A DNA stretch of 64,000 bases from Siphonodentalium dalli (lineage: Eukaryota > Mollusca > Scaphopoda > Gadilida > Siphonodentaliidae). The notes beneath the pieces were generated by a model. The model was not told the DNA's origin. It saw only the letters and a program-made list of their open reading frames with translations, and made no database searches. The stretch lies in contig CP136062.1 in assembly GCA_032622095.1 (NCBI GenBank), positions 144,788,351 through 144,852,350 of the forward strand. The letters run 5' to 3'. Of the stretch, positions 40,801-49,800 are shown in pieces. Positions within the stretch are counted from its first letter, which is position 1; each line of letters begins with the position of its first letter. The position numbers were made by a program, and so were the translations under genes.

Positions 40801-43800
40801 CGAACAAGCCAATACAACTACATCCGTATCAATAGTCCTTATCGACTGTTTAGTATATCCTCTACTCAATGAATATGCCACATGCACCATGATTCTGGAA
40901 TCGTCCTCTTCATGGTTGCATGGAGCCAAACCATTTACATCTCTGATCGGATTACATAAAACTCGATCGCCCAATGTAACAACAATTTCCTATCACCAAT
41001 GGCTGCAATTAACTGGTTTGTCAAAAAATCGAACAACTTTGCCTTGTTCTCTGAACTCCACTTTCTTTCTTTGAACAGACCCGATGGTTGATCTGCGTTC
41101 CCTTGTTTGTGTTTTCAGGCTGTTATCAAGGTAAGAGTCCCATACAATGTCGACACGACAGGCTTGTTCATATTGTGATATGATGTATGGTATGAACACT
41201 TTAATGGCATATTGTCGGAAGTTCTTGCATTCTCTTGGTTGAAGTAGGTTGACAAGTGCGGCACCATCAATTGCTACATGATCAGAGGTTTAATTGGGGG
41301 TGGGGTATATATATGCATATACCGGTACCATATCTACTAAATGGTGACATTGTCCCTATTTTGAATGTGTACACATTTTGTCAGAATACAGTAACCATAT
41401 TTTATCAACCATTTTGCCCATTTCGGCCCTATAGATAGGCCTACCACAGAATAGACAGAGTTAGTCTGATAGCAACCCTGTCCTAAAGACAGAACATACC
41501 ATACATGTGTGTTGATCACATGGAAATTGAACTCTATATATTTATGTCGAGGAGTTCGAATTATCCGTGGTGCACAAATAAACACCACAAGTGACGCAAT
41601 GCCATGTGATTTGACCAATGTGCTTGTTTCGACCATACAAGTAGGGCACACCGGTCGTTTGAATATTCGCACAATCAAGTTATATCATTGCGTTAGAATC
41701 GTGTTCTTTTTTCTATCCCACTGTATTTCTGGAATTTCTGTGATGTTCTGGCCATGTACTCTATTTTATGAGCTAAAAAAACTAGAAATGAATGTGTTAA
41801 TTAGATAGTTAATATATGAAAAGAATAAATAAGCATGTTAATCGGAAACCAACTAGTAACAGGAAATGTATTTCAAATGGGAACTCTTCTAATAGTAATT
41901 CAAAAATTCTAAATTTCGGGTTTATTGTCACTCTGGCTTTCCACAGTTTTTTTTTGGCTGATGCAGTAACCTTTACTGAGGCATGAAGTGGTACTTGTCA
42001 CCTATTTTCACTGTATAATTAATTAACTCATAATAACATAAATATTACTTTTTGTTACAAACAAAGTATGCCCCATGAGCCTTAGATAGAGAAAATATAA
42101 TTTATATTTGTTTAAGACATTTACCTTTTAATAACATTATTTGATGATAAAGTTGACAAATCTTCACAATCAAATTTCCCGCCGCTTCAACTTCAAAACA
42201 TCATGTAGATGTAAGTATGGAGGACCAGTTATTTCACAATCAGCATATGGTTTACATGTTTGGAAACGGGCCAGAACGTGTTAATAATCGAGATTAAAGT
42301 ACGACCTCACGTGCATCAAATAGTAATTTAATATGCGTGAGAAACTCCAGAGATAGTGAAATGAACTCAGAGAATAAGAGAAACATTAATATCCAGAATG
42401 TGAAAACAGTTCATTATTGTTATTTATGAATTCGCCGGTTCGTCGTTCAAACCAACTTGTGTGATATACTAACAAACGTGCCTAAAATAATCTAAATGTC
42501 AAAATTGATGGACATAACTCTGAAATATCATAATCTGAACTTAAGAAATTAATATATAAATATATATTATCTTATTTACAACTTTAATACAAATGTAATA
42601 CCAGGGCCAACTCGCCCCTGAAAGCTGGGCCAGCTCGCCCCAAAAATTGCCTGGGCGAGTGGGCCCTGGGGCGAATGGGCCCGGATCCTATTTGTTTATT
42701 GATTGCAAATTCTCATCCATCGACATTCTATGGTATATGGTGTATATCAGAGAGCTATGTTACTAATTACCAGCATTTCAGAGCTATATATAGGCTATTT
42801 TTTCAAAGGGTGTGGCTTACCTTAGCAACCACTACTACCCACATAAGAACTATATTTTGGTCATTATAACATAACAACTATTAATGATTTGTTCACCATA
42901 GATATGCTACAAGAGTCAGTTTAGTTGGTTAAAATTATCATAATATTCAGTCATATGAACATTTCTTCGATGCTGGGTATGTCGCTAGCAACCGTTGCTA
43001 CCAACATAACTACTAAATTGTGCTATATTCTATCCAGGCTTACCAAAACAACAAGTATTATGGATTTGTAGACCATATATTTTCTACATGAGTCAGTACA
43101 TTCGTTAAAATTGTCATAATATCAGCGATATATCAATTTATTCAATGCCGGGTAGTTGCCTAACCGTTGCTAAAGAAGGTCATGTCGCGAATGCCTCCAT
43201 ATCTGAAAATTGTCAGTAGGGCGTGAGGAACATATGTGCCTGATTGTATCACCTTTTGCACAATTGTTACACCAAGCGCCTGGACTATTCGAAATATCCA
43301 GTAGCACAATAGTCTTATGTTTTGTCGATGATTCTTTCATTCTAACTACCAGATGAAGATGAAATGTCACGTGTTGAAAAAACATCTTATGACCTAATTT
43401 TTACTGGGGAGGTATCCCATTTGTTGCGAAAGTCATTGTTCTGGTTTGACAGAAATGACTATCGCAACATCTCCCGACCTGCTAATCATTTGATTGTTTA
43501 CGAGAGCGTCAACGGATTGAAAATAAATGTTCAACTGATAGTTAGATGGAGTATATCATCGAATTTTGCAGAACAATTACTCTAGAAACAATTATTTTGC
43601 TCGTGTATTGATCGTGTTGCGAGCGTCATTTTTGTTGACGGACGCAATGCTGGACGAAACAATGAAACAGTCCGTTCTGTACCAAAAACAGAAACAGTAT
43701 AAAATAAAAATAACGACAAGTTTCATTAGTTCTAGTTACATGCTATATGCATACAAGTATAATGCCTTCGTGAAACAAAGTGGACGTTTATTTCTTTGCG

Positions 43801-46800
43801 CCCAGAATATACAGTGAAATAACTGGGAGTTTTTTCTGTCAACAAATGTTGCGATTTCACAACATAGAAGGTCATAAAATTCCACAAACATAAAATTTTT
43901 GAGAATTGCTGATTTTCTAGTTTCCAATGGGATATATTATTGTAAAAATACATAGGCTAATCATTTCATCATTTTATTCTATAAAATGCATTTTAGAGCA
44001 TACTAACAACTCGATTATAGGCCAGGGAATGCTGCGATAGCTCTCACATATATAGTTCAACTACACGCCTCATTTTGTACACATACTAATATATTGTTTA
44101 ATGATCATAAATTATGCAACATAATAAACATGTTCATGATACGAAATTATTTGAGTGTTTATACTCGGTCTCCCAGCCATGATATATCCTCCAGCGATAT
44201 TAGCAAGGATGCATTTATTGTGATGAACTTTTATCTAACTTAAAACTAATGTCTCCAGTATTAGTTGACTGATATACTTTTGTGTTGTTTTCCTGGCATC
44301 TCCAGCATAGATCAGTCATTGGTCTTGTGACAACGATAAATGGCAGTAGCTGCCTCCACAGGGAAAGGAAGCTGATAACTTTGCTGTCCTGTGGCATGAA
44401 TTTTAAACATAAGATCTAATAAGCTAAAAAAAACATTCCCATGCAAGGATACACATACGTATACATGTAAAATCCAAATTATTTGTTTTAATTGAACATC
44501 ATGCACATATACCATTAGTAAATTGACTGTTTATCTTTTTAATGTGATATAGTTTCCTCTCTACTTTAGTCAGACTGAATACATGCATGGAATTTCATAG
44601 TTATAAAGCAAATTAGATACAGCTAGCATCAAAAACATCTTTGAAATATGTTATCAATAAAATTTTAAGTGTAAATGCAATTCCCTATAGTATACATGTA
44701 TACATGTGCTCATACATGTGACATTATTAAGTGGATTGGGACAGAAGAACAATTTTGCTCACTAAAATTCATCTAATATTATGACAATGTACCTTCAGTT
44801 TTAGTGGTTGATTGATATATGCGCCATATGGAAGCCTTCGTATCTGAAGATGGCAGTAACTTTATGTCGCTTCGTTTGTAGCCTGGGACTCGACCTGGAA
44901 GTACGAGCGCATTTTCTTCCGCATAGTTGGTGATGAAATTCACGATCCGGCTGACGTCCTCGGATGAAAGCGCCCGCGTTTTCACCCTTCCACCAGACTT
45001 GCATCTTTTTGGAATCATAGCATTCGCTTTATACCATTTTATCAAGCTTGTCAGTTTGTCTTGGCTGATGCTGCAAGAGAAATGAACAACAATATTACTT
45101 TATGGGAAGCAATTAGGCAATAAAATATAATAAATATAAGCAAAAACATTTATTTTATATGCTGTACATCTACATGTATCTGCAATTAAAATTACCTAAA
45201 TCACAAGCTAAGTGTTTGTTGCATTTTCCATTATATATTGTAATTGTACGTACATACACATGCACATGCGTCGCAATTAATACGGCAATTAAATGAAGTA
45301 GATTTATAATTACCTGTGAAAGAACTTGAACATTTCCCTGCATATCGCTCGGCCATCATGGAAGTAGAGAATACGCTGGCGGGCATTCTGGTTCTTTCGC
45401 TGTGAACACTGCGTATCCTCTGATCGTTGGATATGGGCAGCAACTTGAACCAATATCACCAGATCTTTTTCAGTTCTTTCCAATTCAAACATACTGAGCA
45501 TGTAGCTACGAATGTCTTCCTGCACAAATCGGCTATAACACGGAAGTCCATTATTATATTTGCAAGAACACCGGAATGTCTTGATTAAATCACATCTTTT
45601 TGGGTATCGTCGGATATCAGATTCAATCCTGCGTTCTGGATAATCTTATGTCCATCATCAACAGTCAGAGCAGCTGACTCAGACTCTGTGTCTGCTGAAC
45701 ATTCATCACCATTCTCCACAGGATAGTCTACTTTTGAAATTGAATCAGTTGTTTTTTTCTGTGGAATCACTCTCAGAATCACACTCAGAATCACTCTCAG
45801 AATAATCGATCCGGCCATTGTCGGTTGTAAAATACTCGTGTATCAGATTGTCCCACGACTCTGCGTTGACAATATTGGATAAATTGGAACTTTTAACCGA
45901 TTCATTCAGTCGTTTTGCGATGTCTTCAGGCGAGATGGAGCTCATTGTTCAATTTGTTGTGAAACAAAAAACATCGCCGGAAAAGTCAGCTTAAATAGTT
46001 CAATAGCGCACGCTTTTGGTGAATAAAAGTAACTTATTGCGTCTCTATTTTACGAACAAGTATTAAGCTAATTTGAGGATAATATAGTAGACAACCTCAG
46101 ACTGATTTATCGATAAAAATCATTGAATTACCACGGTATTTGAGAAGAAATTTGTGTACACATGAAAACAGGAATTAGATTTTCTTCTGTCTAAACACCA
46201 AGTGACGCGCTATTAGCCAATGGCAACTCTGCTTAGTTTATTTCAAGAAAATACGTCATTTCAATTGCTCTGATTGGTCAGTATTTTCGATTGTTCTATT
46301 CTCAAAATAGGCCATGTGGAACTACGTCATCTGCGCTTTGCATTCGTACCAAATATGTTGGGTACACCTCGACCATGCCTGGCATAATAACGCCTAAATT
46401 TGATGAAAACAAGCAAACTGTGATGGGAATTAGCTAAATTCTTATTAAACATACGCATAGAATGGATGCTTAAAAGCATAAGAAGAGGTCAAATCTTAAC
46501 ACTATGCGACATTATATCGATAGAGTGGATACTGGTCTATCAATATGGATAATAAACAAAACAAGTTAAAGTTTTCAATTTGTCAATAATGCGTGTTTAC
46601 TCAGTAATAAAAATCCCGACTTACGACTGGTTTCGATATGGCGGGTCACATATGGGCTTTAAGAAAATATATGTTGCCAAACACCCCCAAACATTTTTAC
46701 GAAACCCATTATTTTTTTTACAAATGTCAGGCTACTAATAAACATATATATATTTATAATTAGGTGATGTGCAGAGAGATGATGTTACGATTGTTTTGCA

Positions 46801-49800
46801 GGAATGTTATGCACTGGTCCATAACGACATGTACGTGCACGAATATAGTTTCCCAGACCAGAGGTATTGCGAATTGCGACCTTTTTGTGATTTATTCTTG
46901 CAGTTGGCTTCTTGGTCGAGACATTGTCACAGAAAATGACGTCTTTGACGGAATTAACCTGCTTCACGATGTAGGAGTGAAGATTGTCTTTGTGACGAGT
47001 ACCACAACGGGCAACCCCGAAAAACTGTCGAGCTACGTCAGTGTTCTTGGCGGTACGTACATGTATGTATGTCGTCCGATCTTTATATTAATTTTGCTGC
47101 ACAATATCTTCTTCGGGCACGCCACTTCATCAATCGATGCGTACATCGTATTGGGGTCATTATTTTTTACAAACATTCAACATTATTACGACATCAGATG
47201 GCGTTCTCTAGCAGATTGACTGTATTTTATTTAGTAATTTTCAGGCGAAGTTGACCGGAAGCGTTAATCAACCTTTGTTTTCGTTAGCGCCCGGGGCCCG
47301 CTGCCAGTTAATTCTTCTAAGTCAGTCTAATTGTCTCGACCACAAATTGAGTGACAGAAGACATACATTTATAACAAGAGTCTATACTTCCTGATGGCAT
47401 GGTTTGTCCATACAACATGTCCATCTACCTACAATTTGAACCACAAATTAATATTTTAATTATTTACAGATAAAAACATGTGCTATAAGATAGAATTTGA
47501 CAAACTTCCAGCCTCATTCCTTGGACCTGGGGATCTGACAGCAGCCCTCTTCGGTTGCTGGTACATGATCGACGGCGACGTTAAGGTAACATGTGTTCAA
47601 TAACGCGACATTCGCGTGTTGTAGATCCTTGTCTGCTATTCCGACTGCCATATATATATTTATCTGAGTATATATAGTCGAAATAGTATAATCAAGCAAT
47701 AGCATCAAGACATAGCGAACCTGATGTACGCATCGTATATTAAATCTGCTCGATATAATCGCAGTACTGAAATCTGGATAATCTCAACCGTTCCACCCGT
47801 ATCACAGTCGGTCATATTTAAGCTATCAACTCCCTACCTCCTGAAGACCGTGTGTTCAATATTGGCGAACGTTTCACACAAAGGGATGTTCACAAATATA
47901 TATTTACATACACCTGATATCTCTTCCGATTTCCCCATAGCGTTACGGTAGACACGCCCCCTTATTCAATGCGTTCATCAACCTATAAACGTAACGTGAC
48001 GTCACTTTCAATGTCGTTCATAGTTTTATGAACACATTGGTCCCGGAAATCACCGGGGATTGTCGGACATTACCGACTGCTTGAGTATCTAGTCAGCCAA
48101 TACGTCAAGGATTTGATAGCAAACAATATGTAATCGAGCTTCACGATTGGATGGCTAGTGGCATCTAATCGCGAGCACGGGTGGCACGAGATGTTCGATT
48201 GACTATCAGAATGTTGGTTATCATATAATCACATATCCCATAATATATAAAATATAGCGAATTATCGAAATATGAAATACAACGAAAAAGCGAAATATGA
48301 AAATACAGCGAAATAGCACGAAAAATCGAAATAAGAAAATACAGCGAAATAGCGAAATAGGGCGAAATATAGAAATAGGATATTATTTTTATAAACGAAA
48401 TAACGGAGATATTTGAAAAAGTATTTTTGACGAAATAACGGACATATATGGAGAAGTGTTTTAAAGAGCGTAAGTATATAAATATAAATAATAAACGGCG
48501 GATTCAACATGGTCATGGGTTTTGACCGCGATAAAAAATCAGCAAACTCCGCATGAACCCTTCGGGGTTCATGCAGTTTGCTGAATTTCTCTCGCGGTCA
48601 AAATCCCATGACCACATTGAAATCGCCGTTCATTTCTGATATAAATCGTTCATTTAATAGCATTTAATGTACATACTACTTGTGAAAATGACACTGAGTC
48701 ACTGAAGTCTTAGCCTATTATCATATACATGTATGGCTGTTAGGAATTACGCGGGCAAAGAAAATGTGCATATGCAAGCGAAACACTCCTTGTTGTGTGT
48801 CGTATATACATGCACCAGAGTGAATACCAACAGTTACATGCATGCCATAGACTGTCTGCTCACGTCGAAAATGATCTAGATCACAACAACCAAGATATCC
48901 ACACACAACACTTATTTATATCATGTTTCGTCAACAGAACGCATTCGAGAAAACACTATCGACGATGAACCAGATCATAGAGAGAACCTACAAACATGCT
49001 GTCGGTGAGTGAAGTTTCATGAACGCCGTTCATAGACTCTATTCCACAAAAAAATCGGCAAGCGGTCTTAGTGGCAAGGAATGTCAGCTAAAGGTCAATC
49101 CACACCGGACGCGAGGGAGCGATTTTTACGCCCGTTTTCTGTCGTCCGTAGCGGTTCTAAGCGCGCGATTTTTATATTCACACCGAACGCGACTGGATCG
49201 CTTCGTAGCGCGCGATGGTTTGTGTAGATAATCGATTGAGTGCATCATTTACATGCAGGTCACAAATACAATGTATACGGACATTTTAATCAGAATTTGC
49301 TAAACATATACATGTAAGAGTTTTTCAAACTCATTTAATTGTCAAATATAGTATGTCAAGTGGATATGGTGCACGGGCTTCCTAAATTCTCACATCAATT
49401 GCGTTTAATTGAATTTAATTCTATAATTCCAGCTTGTGATTTTTTTTATCCGGGTGGGGGATGCAAATTGTGGATAAAGTTACTTCACACGCTTGGAATG
49501 GATTGGGACCAACAATTAACCAGACGATCCTGTTATTACGTCGATCTCTTGCCAGGCATTTTCTCGTCTCATCCACCACCTTTGTTATCGCGACGATTAA
49601 TGAATCTGTCGCCTTCAGATAGGATGAATACGGCCGTATAAATATTCTATTTGACAGCGACCCAATTATCCCGCTGGTTCGCCACCAAGCAAGAAATCGA
49701 CGAAGCATAAAATCACTACTGTGATCGCCTCGTGGTCAGCGATTAAGTCGCTTGCGGTGTGAATATAAAAATCGCGCGCTTAGAACTGCTACGGACGACA

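Noticed and set aside
48262..48516. F/Y-rich minus-strand ORF resembling a membrane protein
   Set aside because: It translates a CGAAATA simple repeat.
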